Shown here: positions 1-5,939 of the stretch, one piece after another
How the letters are laid out: each line of letters starts with the position of its first letter
Numbering within the stretch: the first letter of the stretch is position 1
Source of the DNA: JBCBZH01 sp039815415
Lineage (GTDB): Bacteria > Bacteroidota > Rhodothermia > Rhodothermales > Rubricoccaceae
Direction of reading: 5' to 3'
DNA length: 6,094 bases
Assembly (NCBI GenBank): GCA_039815415.1
Contig: JBCBZH010000264.1
Location: forward strand, 1 to 6,094
Made by a program: the position numbers and the translations under genes
The notes under the pieces: generated by a model
Told to the model about the DNA's origin: nothing
What the model saw: the letters and a program-made list of their open reading frames with translations, nothing else
The model's database searches: none

Positions 1-732
1 GTAGGTGCCTCCCCAGTCGGGGTCAGCCCAGAATCCGGCGATCGCATTCTCAAGGGGAGATGATCCTTGATTGCGGATCTCATAGCGGACAAACACGGCA
101 TCCTGGCGCTCGTGTACGAACACGGCAGCGTTGACTCTCAGGTCCTCGATAGGACTGGAAAAGTTGTCGTATCCATTCGAGGGCGGAGTCATCTTCGAGC
201 ACATCGATGCCCACAGCATCTCCGTTCCATAGGCTTTCGGAGAGCCATCCGCGTTCACGGGAGCCCCGTGTTCTGCAGGCCACCCGTCACTTGAGTAGGT
301 GGTGTCCGCAAAGACGTGAAACACGCCGCGCTGGGAGTCTTCCTCGCACGGCCCGTAGCTGGATTTGGGGTGCGAGTCAGTTCCCAGCGTATACGGCTGC
401 GTGTGGGGGAAGCTGACGTAGCGGACCAGATTCAGGCGAGAGGATCCATTCTGGTCAGCACCAATCCACATCCCTCCTGCGCTGAGTGCGAAGAGATCGG
501 AAGGGTTGAACGGATCGCTGCGACCAAAGGCACCCAGGCTCTTCACAGCCCCGAGCGTGTTGAGGGTTAGGCGGAACGAACGAGGCGCCAGCTCGCCCTG
601 CGCCGACCGTGTCACCTCAGGAAGCGGATTGGGGTCGGGAGTGGTGTCTTGCGGCGTGACCAGGTCGTCCTGCGTATCGCAGGCAACAAGGGTGAGCGAG
701 AGGGTAAACAGAAGAGCGACGAGTTGGCGCAT
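1..732 (-). CDS. Secreted lipoprotein, N-terminal part, runs off left edge
   Basis: The minus-strand frame is open from ATG at 732 down to base 1 with no stop, giving 244 residues of a longer protein. Residues 1-17 are a short signal peptide (MRQ, then a hydrophobic run LVALLFTLSLTL) ending in the lipobox LVAC, with Cys18 as the predicted lipidated residue. A Pro/Asp/Thr-rich linker follows to about residue 45. The mature part is rich in aromatics and glycine, with GGMWIG at 86-91, a WPAEHGAP stretch near 151 and FVRYEIRNQG near 214. This wording recalls large exported proteins of Bacteroidota/Rhodothermota, some of which carry a C-terminal type IX sorting domain; that end is outside the window. 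I do not recognise a catalytic site and assign no function. No Shine-Dalgarno sequence precedes the ATG. It points the same way as dxs but is 413 bp away, so it is probably transcribed separately. Confidence 0.85.
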   Translation of the reverse strand, partial: MRQLVALLFTLSLTLVACDTQDDLVTPQDTTPDPNPLPEVTRSAQGELAPRSFRLTLNTLGAVKSLGAFGRSDPFNPSDLFALSAGGMWIGADQNGSSRLNLVRYVSFPHTQPYTLGTDSHPKSSYGPCEEDSQRGVFHVFADTTYSSDGWPAEHGAPVNADGSPKAYGTEMLWASMCSKMTPPSNGYDNFSSPIEDLRVNAAVFVHERQDAVFVRYEIRNQGSSPLENAIAGFWADPDWGGTY

Positions 733-789
733 GGTGATCACGGAGAGCACAGCAACAGACAGTGTGCGACGTGCATGGAACAACACAAC

Positions 790-797
790 CAAGTGTA
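790..797 (-). promoter_or_regulatory. Candidate Bacteroidota-type -7 element
   Basis: On the minus strand this reads TACACTTG, one mismatch from the fixed positions of the Bacteroidota consensus TAnnTTTG. It would place a transcript start about 50 nt upstream of the lipoprotein ATG at 732. No TTG is found at the usual -33 distance; only CTG lies nearby, a few bases too far away. The call rests on one short match and is weak. Confidence 0.25.
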
Positions 798-918
798 GAC
801 AGGGTGGGTGAGAGCCGTGTCAGGGAAAGCCGGTCGCTGCCGTGGGCTCAATCGCCGACGTTGGGCGGGGCGTTCATGCCCTGCGTGGCACTGAACAGTA
901 TGATCATTAGGCCCCTCG

Positions 919-936
919 AATGCGCTCTAATGCGCT
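919..936. repeat. Two copies of AATGCGCT with a 10-bp period
   Basis: AATGCGCT occurs at 919-926 and again at 929-936, so the copies lie one DNA helical turn apart. The second copy overlaps the left arm of the dyad at 932-990. No third copy is visible nearby. It could be a protein-binding direct repeat or chance. Confidence 0.35.
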
Positions 937-990
937 GAACGGTCCTCAGCACCTTGCCAACCGTCCGCAAGCAACCTGAGTGGTTCTCGC
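932..990. repeat. Nested interrupted dyad, possible RNA hairpin
   Basis: Four pairs of complementary arms nest around one centre: GCG (932-934) with CGC (988-990), GAAC (937-940) with GTTC (983-986), CTCAG (945-949) with CTGAG (976-980), and CTTGC (953-957) with GCAAG (967-971), around a 9-base loop. This gives 17 base pairs broken by small internal loops. No T-run follows on either strand, so it is not a classical intrinsic terminator. It lies downstream of dxs and upstream of the lipoprotein gene. It may be an RNA structure in a dxs 3' trailer, a processed small RNA, or chance in GC-rich sequence. Confidence 0.35.
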
Positions 991-1145
991 CGGCTGGATA
1001 ACGCCGAGCCACGCCACGGTTCAGGAGCGTGCTCTAGTTTCCGTCCAGTGAAGGCTGCGCAAGACGTGGAGGGCAAGCAGTCTGCCCAACCCAGCCAGTC
1101 GAGAGCGTGGGGACGTTTGCCTGGACCTGGATCTACGGAACGTGC

Positions 1146-3185
1146 TTACGCAGCCTCCGCGGTCGCTTCTGCCCCCACCAGCTCGAGAGCAGCCTGCTCA
1201 ATCCCGTCTGGCCCGATGCCCACCTCGTCGTGGAGCTGGCGTTGCGTGCCGTGCTCGATGTAGTGATCGGGCAAGCCCAGGCGCACCACCTGCGTGCCCG
1301 CCAGCACGTCATTGTCGGCCGCCCATTCCAGGACAGCGGACCCGGCCCCGCCATCGCGGACGCCGTCCTCAATGGTGATGACGCGGGAGTGCGTCGCAAA
1401 TACCTCGGAGAGCAGATGGGGGTCCAGCGGCTTGACGAACCTGAGGTCGTAGTGCGCCGCAGAGACGCCCTTCTGCGCCAGGCGCTCGCGTGCTTCCGGG
1501 ACGTAGTTGCCGATGGCGCCGTAGGTCACGAACGCGAGGTCCTCGCCGTCGGCGAGCTTCCGCCCGGTGCCGATCTCGAGCTGGTGGAACTCCCGACGGA
1601 GCGCCATGCCCGTGGCTGCGCCACGCGGGTAGCGAATGGCGAACGGGCCATCGTGCTGGAGCGAGGTGTACAGCAGGTCGCGGAGGTCCTGTTCGTCCAG
1701 CGGAGCGGCACAGACGAGACCCTGCACGGCGCGCATGTAGGCGATGTCGAGGGCGCCGTGGTGCGTCGGGCCGTCGGCACCGGCTACGCCCGCGCGGTCC
1801 ATGCAGAAGACGACGGGCAGATTCTGGAGCGCCACATCATGCACCACGCCATCGTAGGCGCGTTGCAAGAAGGTGGAGTAGATGGCCGCGAATGGGCGCA
1901 TGCCCTGGGTCGCCAGCCCAGCGGCGAACACCACGGCGTGCATCTCAGCGATGCCCACGTCGAAGGCGCGATCCGGCATCACCGCCATCATCTTGCCGAG
2001 GCTGGTGCCCGAGGGCATGGCGGCGGTCACGCCGCACACGCGCGGGTCCTCATTCGCCAGCTCAATGATGGCGTCGCCGAAGACGTCCTGCCACTTGGGC
2101 GGCTTGGTACCCGCGGGGGTCGGGCTGGCGAGGCTCTTGCCCGTGAGCTTGTCGAAGGGGCTGGACTGCGCGTGCCACTTGACCTGGTCCTCCTCGGCGG
2201 GCGCGAAGCCCTTGCCCTTGACAGTCAGCGTGTGGAGCAGGATCGGGCCAGGCAGGTCGCGCAGTTCATGGAGCCGCTTTGCGAGCGTGACCACGTCGTG
2301 GCCGTCCGTTGGGCCGATGTAGCGGAAGCCGAGGGCCTCGAAGAGCATCCCTGGCGTGAGGACCGCCTTCACGCCGTCCTCGAGACGCGAGGCGAGGCGC
2401 TGGAGCGTGCCGCCGCCCATGCCCTTGAGCTTATCGAGCGCGTCCCAGACTTCGGTCTTGAGCGCGTTCCAGCCGCCCGATGCCGAGAGTCCGGCGAGGT
2501 ACTCGTGGAGCGCGCCCACGTTCGGGTCAATGGAGATCCGGTTGTCGTTCAGGACCACCAGCAGGTCCGTCTCGGTGGCGCCTGCGTTGTTGAGGCCCTC
2601 AAACGCCAGCCCGCCGGTCATGGAGCCGTCGCCGATGACGGCCACCACGCGCTTGTCGCCGCCCTCCATGCCGTGGGCCCGGGCGATGTCGCGGGCAACG
2701 GCCATCCCGTGCGCCGCAGAAATCGACGTACTGGCGTGGCCCACGCCGAAGGTGTCGTACTCGGACTCGCTCCGCTTCGGGAAGCCGCTCAGGCCGCCGT
2801 ACTTGCGGTTGGTGGGGAAGGCCTCGCGGCGGCCCGTGAGGATCTTGTGCCCGTAGGCCTGGTGTCCCACGTCCCACACGAGCTGGTCGTGTGGCGTGTC
2901 GTACGCCCAGTGCAGCGCCACCGTCAGCTCAACGACGCCCAGGCTGGCTCCGAAGTGGCCGCCGTGGACCGAGACGATGTCGACGATGAAGTCGCGCAGC
3001 TCGTTGCAGAGCTGGGGGAGCTGGTCTACCTCGAGCTGGCGAACATCCGCCGGGGAGCTGATCGTCGCCAGCAGGGGGCCGGGCACGGGGCCGGATTCAG
3101 GGGCGACGGTCGGGGAGTCGAGAGGGGCGGGCATAGGCGCGAGCCTGGGGAGGGCTGCCAAGATAGGCGGGCTCTGCAAACGCAT
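1146..3185 (-). CDS. dxs: 1-deoxy-D-xylulose-5-phosphate synthase (DXS)
   Basis: DXS is a cytoplasmic thiamine-diphosphate enzyme that condenses pyruvate with glyceraldehyde 3-phosphate to give DXP, the first step of MEP isoprenoid synthesis and a precursor for thiamine and pyridoxal. Numbering from ATG at 3185 (679 aa), the features are: GGHFGASLG near 75-83 with the family's active-site His77; VWDVGHQAYGHKILTGRR at 103-120; the ThDP/Mg2+ motif GDG at 185-187 with NDN at 213-215; the catalytic glutamate region GIAEMHAV with Glu414; DRAGVAGADGPTHHG at 463-477; and a C-terminal transketolase domain to the end. The usual Gln after the catalytic Glu is Met415. Homology begins near residue 38, so the N-terminus is uncertain: ATG at 3134 gives 662 aa, fits the candidate promoter better, and still precedes all conserved sequence. 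The usual family length is about 620-640. No clear terminator follows. The gene is divergent from the phosphatase operon. Confidence 0.96.
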   Translation of the reverse strand: MRLQSPPILAALPRLAPMPAPLDSPTVAPESGPVPGPLLATISSPADVRQLEVDQLPQLCNELRDFIVDIVSVHGGHFGASLGVVELTVALHWAYDTPHDQLVWDVGHQAYGHKILTGRREAFPTNRKYGGLSGFPKRSESEYDTFGVGHASTSISAAHGMAVARDIARAHGMEGGDKRVVAVIGDGSMTGGLAFEGLNNAGATETDLLVVLNDNRISIDPNVGALHEYLAGLSASGGWNALKTEVWDALDKLKGMGGGTLQRLASRLEDGVKAVLTPGMLFEALGFRYIGPTDGHDVVTLAKRLHELRDLPGPILLHTLTVKGKGFAPAEEDQVKWHAQSSPFDKLTGKSLASPTPAGTKPPKWQDVFGDAIIELANEDPRVCGVTAAMPSGTSLGKMMAVMPDRAFDVGIAEMHAVVFAAGLATQGMRPFAAIYSTFLQRAYDGVVHDVALQNLPVVFCMDRAGVAGADGPTHHGALDIAYMRAVQGLVCAAPLDEQDLRDLLYTSLQHDGPFAIRYPRGAATGMALRREFHQLEIGTGRKLADGEDLAFVTYGAIGNYVPEARERLAQKGVSAAHYDLRFVKPLDPHLLSEVFATHSRVITIEDGVRDGGAGSAVLEWAADNDVLAGTQVVRLGLPDHYIEHGTQRQLHDEVGIGPDGIEQAALELVGAEATAEAA

Positions 3186-3207
3186 TGGGGCGTATGCGAG
3201 GTTTCAA
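3177..3207 (-). promoter_or_regulatory. Candidate dxs promoter, Bacteroidota type
   Basis: Reading leftward on the minus strand, TTG (3207-3205) is followed by 20 bases and then TGCGTTTG (3184-3177). This matches TTG-N(about 19-20)-TAnnTTTG with one mismatch, at the second base of the -7 element. The TTG lies inside the inverted repeat at 3202-3219. A transcript start near 3170 would fall downstream of the ATG at 3185 and favour ATG 3134 as the dxs start, with a leader of about 35 nt. An alternative -7 element, TATCTTGG, lies near 3166-3159 but has no matching -33. The spacing is good, but it is a motif match only. Confidence 0.4.
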
Positions 3208-3219
3208 TCCCGATTGAAA
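3202..3219. promoter_or_regulatory. 18-bp inverted repeat, candidate operator
   Basis: TTTCAATC (3202-3209) and GATTGAAA (3212-3219) are perfect 8-bp inverted arms separated by CC. They lie between the divergent dxs and phosphatase genes, 16 bp upstream of the outer dxs ATG (67 bp from the inner one) and 54 bp upstream of the phosphatase start. Each arm contains a TTG reading outward toward one of the two genes. The arms are AT-rich within GC-rich DNA. Size, symmetry and position suit the site of a dimeric transcription factor that could control one or both genes. No regulator gene is present in the window. Confidence 0.55.
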
Positions 3220-3273
3220 ACAGCCATCGGGTGGCCTCCACGTAGTTTCAGATCCCCCTCTTTCTGCGATTCT

Positions 3274-3777
3274 GTGTCCGATTCCTCGCCGTCACGCTCC
3301 ATTCGAGTGCTGTTCGTCTGCCTTGGTAACATTTGTCGAAGCCCGCTCGCCGAAGGACTGTTTCAAGAGAAGGTGGTCGCGGCCGGGCTGGCGGGCTACT
3401 TCGAGATCGACTCGGCAGGCACTGGCGGGTGGCACGTCGGTGCGCCGCCGGACCGGCGCATGACTGCGACCGCCGCTCGCCATGGCACCGACCTGTCGCG
3501 ACTACGTGGTCGCCAGCTCGAGCGCTCGGACCTGGATCACTACGATCACGTGTTTGTGATGGACAAGAGCAACCTCCACGACACGCTCTACCTCGATCCC
3601 GACGGTGACCATGGGACGCGCGTCCGGCTCTTCCGTGAGTTCGACCCCGAGCCTGGCGACTATCAGGTGCCGGACCCCTACTACGGCGGCGACGCAGGCT
3701 TCGAGAACGTCTACCAGATCGCGAACCGGACGACGGACGCCATCCTGGATCGGCTTCGCTCTGCCTACGGGCTCTAA
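3274..3777 (+). CDS. Low-molecular-weight protein tyrosine phosphatase
   Basis: This is a cytoplasmic cysteine phosphatase. From GTG at 3274 it has 167 residues, close to the usual 150-165. The P-loop CLGNICRS at 16-23 gives the CX5R signature with nucleophile Cys16 and Arg22. SAGTGGWHVG follows at 47-56, with Trp53 near the site that shapes substrate choice in the mammalian enzymes. The general-acid loop DPYYGG at 134-139 supplies Asp134 and the tyrosine pair. The start is chosen because the frame upstream is non-conserved and spans the promoter region, while GTG 3274 leaves nine residues before the first beta strand (IRVLFVC); GTG 3307 is the alternative. No Shine-Dalgarno sequence is seen. 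It heads the rightward operon, 72 bp before the next gene. Family members dephosphorylate phosphotyrosine, but some act on protein-bound ribulosamine 5-phosphates. The kinase two genes downstream makes that second role attractive here (inference). Confidence 0.93.
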   Translation: MSDSSPSRSIRVLFVCLGNICRSPLAEGLFQEKVVAAGLAGYFEIDSAGTGGWHVGAPPDRRMTATAARHGTDLSRLRGRQLERSDLDHYDHVFVMDKSNLHDTLYLDPDGDHGTRVRLFREFDPEPGDYQVPDPYYGGDAGFENVYQIANRTTDAILDRLRSAYGL

Positions 3778-3799
3778 CCTGCCCCTGGCTGTGAAGCAA

Positions 3800-3815
3800 G
3801 GTCCTTCATAGGGCC
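3800..3815 (+). terminator. Weak hairpin between phosphatase and fusion gene
   Basis: GGTCC (3800-3804) pairs with GGGCC (3811-3815) across the loop TTCATA with one G-T wobble, followed by CGTTT. The stem is short and the T-run is only three bases, so it could at most cause partial termination or mark an RNA processing site. The genes on both sides point the same way and probably still share a transcript. Confidence 0.2.
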
Positions 3816-3849
3816 CGTTTCATGTTACGTCTCTCGCCCTGCAACCCCG

Positions 3850-5001
3850 ATGGCTGCGTCCGTTCTTGTGCTCGACCTCGACGGCCCCCTCGTCGATACC
3901 ACTGCGATGCACGCTGAGGCGTTTTGGCATGCGGCAGAGGCTTTTGGCATCTCCCTCCCCCCCGACCGCTTCGTCCCTGAGATCGGGAAGGGCACCGAGT
4001 CCATCGTGCGCGACGTGTTCGGATCCGCCTTCGAGGCCGCGCATGGAAAGGCCTACCGAGATCAGGCCAACCGGTACGTCCGCCAACTCGTAGCGGAGCC
4101 GCTCCGGGTGGTGGACGGTGCCCGCCGCCTCATCGACGCGGGGCGAGCCGCTGGGCTCACCGTCGCCTTGGCATCATCGGCCTCAGAGGACATCCTCGAC
4201 ATGGTGGTCACGAGCGTTGGGTGGGATGTCCGCGATCTCTTCGATTTCGTGGCCATAGTCTCGAATGCAGAGGCGCGCCCCTCGGAGCCAGACCTCGTGC
4301 GTCTCGTGGCCGAGCACTTCGAGGTGCCGCCGGTCGGATGTGTCCTCGTGGGGGCGACCATTCATAGCGCTCGCGTTGCGAGGCGCGGCGGCGCATCCTT
4401 CGTGGGTGTGGCGACTGGGGCATGGAGCGAGTCCGAGCTGGCGAGTGCCGGGGCACGAGTCACCTATTCCTCAACATCCGCGCTCGTTGAGGGCTTCCGT
4501 GACTCTCTCGGCGCAGCTGCACCAGGCTCCTCCTCTCTGACGGTCGCGACTGCGGAGGCCCTGATGGAGGCCGCCTTCGCTGAGGCGCGTGCCGCAGCCG
4601 CTGCTGGCGATGCCCCCATCGGCGCGGTGATTGCCCAGCTCGACGGCCACGTGCTGGCACGTGGGCGAAACGCTTCCAGCACAGGCGGCGACCGCCTCCT
4701 TCACGCCGAGATGCAGGCGTTGCACGCGCTCAACGATGCGTCGCGCGAGGGGCTGGTGCTGGCGACCACCCTCGAGCCGTGCGCCATGTGCTTGGGGGCG
4801 GCCACGGAGATGGGCGTGCACGCCGTCCTGTACGGGATCGAGGCTCCGCCCAACGGCGCCGTTCGCCAGCTCGACCCGCTTCCCGGGCGAACGCTGCCGC
4901 TCTGCGCTCAGTGGGGCGACCGCGAGCAGGCTCGCGACGTGCTCCGCTTGGGCGCCAGCAAGGACTTTGTATCCCGCTTGCTCGCGTCGCTCGATGCATA
5001 G
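3850..5001 (+). CDS. HAD-like domain fused to nucleobase/nucleoside deaminase
   Basis: The protein has 383 residues in two domains. Residues 5-220 follow the beta-phosphoglucomutase-like HAD fold. Motif I DLDGPLVD at 9-16 keeps nucleophile Asp9 and Asp11, a helical cap follows (about 20-85), and motif II is Ser109/Ser110 in ALASSAS. Motif III has ARPSEPD instead of the usual GKPxPD, so Lys is replaced by Arg143. Motif IV reads VGATIHS at 167-173 where GDxxxD is expected, so both acidic metal ligands are Ala169 and Ser173. This half is probably not an active phosphatase. Residues 230-383 form a CDA-like zinc deaminase: HAE at 285-287 (zinc His, catalytic Glu) and PCAMC at 310-314 (zinc Cys311 and Cys314), all intact. 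It is closest in style to the TadA/guanine deaminase branch, but the bases around HAE and the C-terminal part do not match TadA. The substrate is unknown. ATG 3850 fits the start of the HAD fold. The stop overlaps the next gene's start. Confidence 0.88.
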   Translation: MAASVLVLDLDGPLVDTTAMHAEAFWHAAEAFGISLPPDRFVPEIGKGTESIVRDVFGSAFEAAHGKAYRDQANRYVRQLVAEPLRVVDGARRLIDAGRAAGLTVALASSASEDILDMVVTSVGWDVRDLFDFVAIVSNAEARPSEPDLVRLVAEHFEVPPVGCVLVGATIHSARVARRGGASFVGVATGAWSESELASAGARVTYSSTSALVEGFRDSLGAAAPGSSSLTVATAEALMEAAFAEARAAAAAGDAPIGAVIAQLDGHVLARGRNASSTGGDRLLHAEMQALHALNDASREGLVLATTLEPCAMCLGAATEMGVHAVLYGIEAPPNGAVRQLDPLPGRTLPLCAQWGDREQARDVLRLGASKDFVSRLLASLDA

Positions 5002-5872
5002 CCTCCCACCCCACGTCCGAGCCGTCATCGAGGACAAGCTCGGAGCCGCACGGTCTGTTCGGGCCGTCGGCGGAGGCGACGTGTCGAGCGCTGCCCGCAT
5101 CGAGACCCTTGCTGGGCGGGTGTTTGCCAAGTGGGGGAGGGGCGCTGCCGGACAGACCTACGCCGCTGAGGCCGACGGTCTGGCGGCGCTCCGCGCGCTG
5201 GCGAGCGATGAGCTGGTGGTGCCCGAGCCGATCGCGGTCGCCAACTCGACGGGGGAGATGCCGGGGTGGCTGGTGCTGGAATGGATCGAGCCGGGCCATG
5301 CTACCGAGGCGGACTGGAAGCGGTTTGGCCGGGCGCTGGCCCAGCTTCATCAGCGTGAGGCGCCAGGGGAGGGCGCCTACGGGTGGGCCGAGGACAACTG
5401 GATTGGCAGCAAGCCGCAGCGCAACGGGTGGGTGGCCGACTGGCCGACGTTTTTCGGGCAGCAGAGACTCCTGGCGCAGGCTGAGACCGTTCGCCAGCGC
5501 GGCGCCTGGAACGCGGCGTGGGACCGCCCGCTCAACGCGCTTATGAATCGCCTTCCTGACATTCTCCCAGCCCACCCGCACCCGGCGCTCCTCCACGGCG
5601 ACCTCTGGGCAGGCAACGCGCTGGCGACCGCCGACGGACGGTTCGCGTTGATCGACCCGGCGGTGCACGTCGGCCATGCGGAGAGCGACATCGCCATGAC
5701 GGAGCTGTTTGGAGGGTTCGCCAGCGCGTTCTATGCGGGCTACCGGGAGGTTGCTGGACCGCGCGATGCGGATCAGATTGAGATCTATCAGCTCTTTCAC
5801 CTCATTAACCACCTCACGCACGGTCCGGGCTACGCTGGGGCCGTCGCGAGAAGCCTGAGCCGATGGCCCTGA
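4994..5872 (+). CDS. Fructosamine/ketosamine-3-kinase family protein
   Basis: Enzymes of this family phosphorylate the 3-hydroxyl of sugar adducts on protein amines (ribulosamines or erythrulosamines in most bacteria tested), after which the adduct falls off. The protein has 292 residues, the usual length. Visible features are an N-terminal GGGDVSSA loop (26-33), FAKW with the presumed ATP-binding Lys46, AAEADGLAAL at 57-66, the hinge WLVLEWIEPG near 92-101, the family block DNWIGSKPQRNGWVADWPTFF (134-154), the catalytic loop LHGDLWAGN at 200-208 with Asp203 and Asn208, the metal-binding IDPA with Asp221, and a C-terminal YQLFHLINH helix. The same HGDLWxGN and DPA blocks occur in E. coli YniA. 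ATG 4994 overlaps the stop of the preceding gene (TAG at 4999-5001) by 8 bp, which suggests translational coupling and a shared operon. A general aminoglycoside phosphotransferase-like kinase is the alternative, but the family blocks argue against it. Confidence 0.92.
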   Translation: MHSLPPHVRAVIEDKLGAARSVRAVGGGDVSSAARIETLAGRVFAKWGRGAAGQTYAAEADGLAALRALASDELVVPEPIAVANSTGEMPGWLVLEWIEPGHATEADWKRFGRALAQLHQREAPGEGAYGWAEDNWIGSKPQRNGWVADWPTFFGQQRLLAQAETVRQRGAWNAAWDRPLNALMNRLPDILPAHPHPALLHGDLWAGNALATADGRFALIDPAVHVGHAESDIAMTELFGGFASAFYAGYREVAGPRDADQIEIYQLFHLINHLTHGPGYAGAVARSLSRWP

Positions 5873-5888
5873 TGTTGCTGTTGCGCGC

Positions 5889-5925
5889 CACGTGGTTTGG
5901 CATTGGCGGTCACGTGGTTTGGTAT
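5889..5925. repeat. Two 12-bp direct repeats between convergent genes
   Basis: CACGTGGTTTGG occurs at 5889-5900 and 5911-5922, a 22-bp period; extending to CACGTGGTTTGGYAT gives 14 of 15 matches. CACGTG is itself a palindrome, so the two copies can also pair as a stem (CCACGTG 5888-5894 with CACGTGG 5911-5917) followed by TTT. That could be a weak terminator for the kinase operon. The period of about two helical turns would also suit a protein-binding site. There is no third copy in the spacer. Confidence 0.5.
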
Positions 5926-5939
5926 CACGCGACAGATGT

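Larger units (their letters stand above)
733..1145. other. Non-coding spacer between lipoprotein gene and dxs
   Basis: I find no believable reading frame, tRNA or rRNA in these 413 bases on either strand. The part near 733-800 should hold the lipoprotein promoter. The middle holds a short direct repeat (919-936) and a nested dyad (932-990), listed separately. The right part lies downstream of the dxs stop (TAA at 1148-1146). It has a 5-bp GGGCA/TGCCC inverted repeat at 1071-1087, but no T-tract follows it, so I see no clear intrinsic terminator for dxs. Confidence 0.6.

Noticed and set aside
1071..1087. GGGCA/TGCCC inverted repeat as a dxs terminator
   Set aside because: The stem is only 5 bp and no T-tract follows on the dxs strand.
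3201..3221. CRISPR-like repeat (GTTTCAATC...GATTGAAAAC resembles the ends of common repeats)
   Set aside because: There is a single copy with no spacers or cas genes. A promoter palindrome explains it better.
1107..3245. 712-codon open frame on the plus strand across the whole of dxs
   Set aside because: It is exactly antisense to dxs, rich in Arg/Ala/Val/His/Glu as expected of a GC-rich shadow, and shows no recognisable domain. The dxs frame accounts for the sequence.
2896..3273. Upstream extension of the phosphatase frame into dxs
   Set aside because: The extra 126 codons overlap dxs antisense and the promoter region, and LMW-PTP proteins start just before the P-loop.
4534..5001. Calling the deaminase domain TadA (tRNA adenosine deaminase) or RibD
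   Set aside because: HAE and PCxxC are shared by many deaminases. The DPTAHAE context of TadA and the longer cysteine motif of RibD are absent, and the C-terminal part matches neither.
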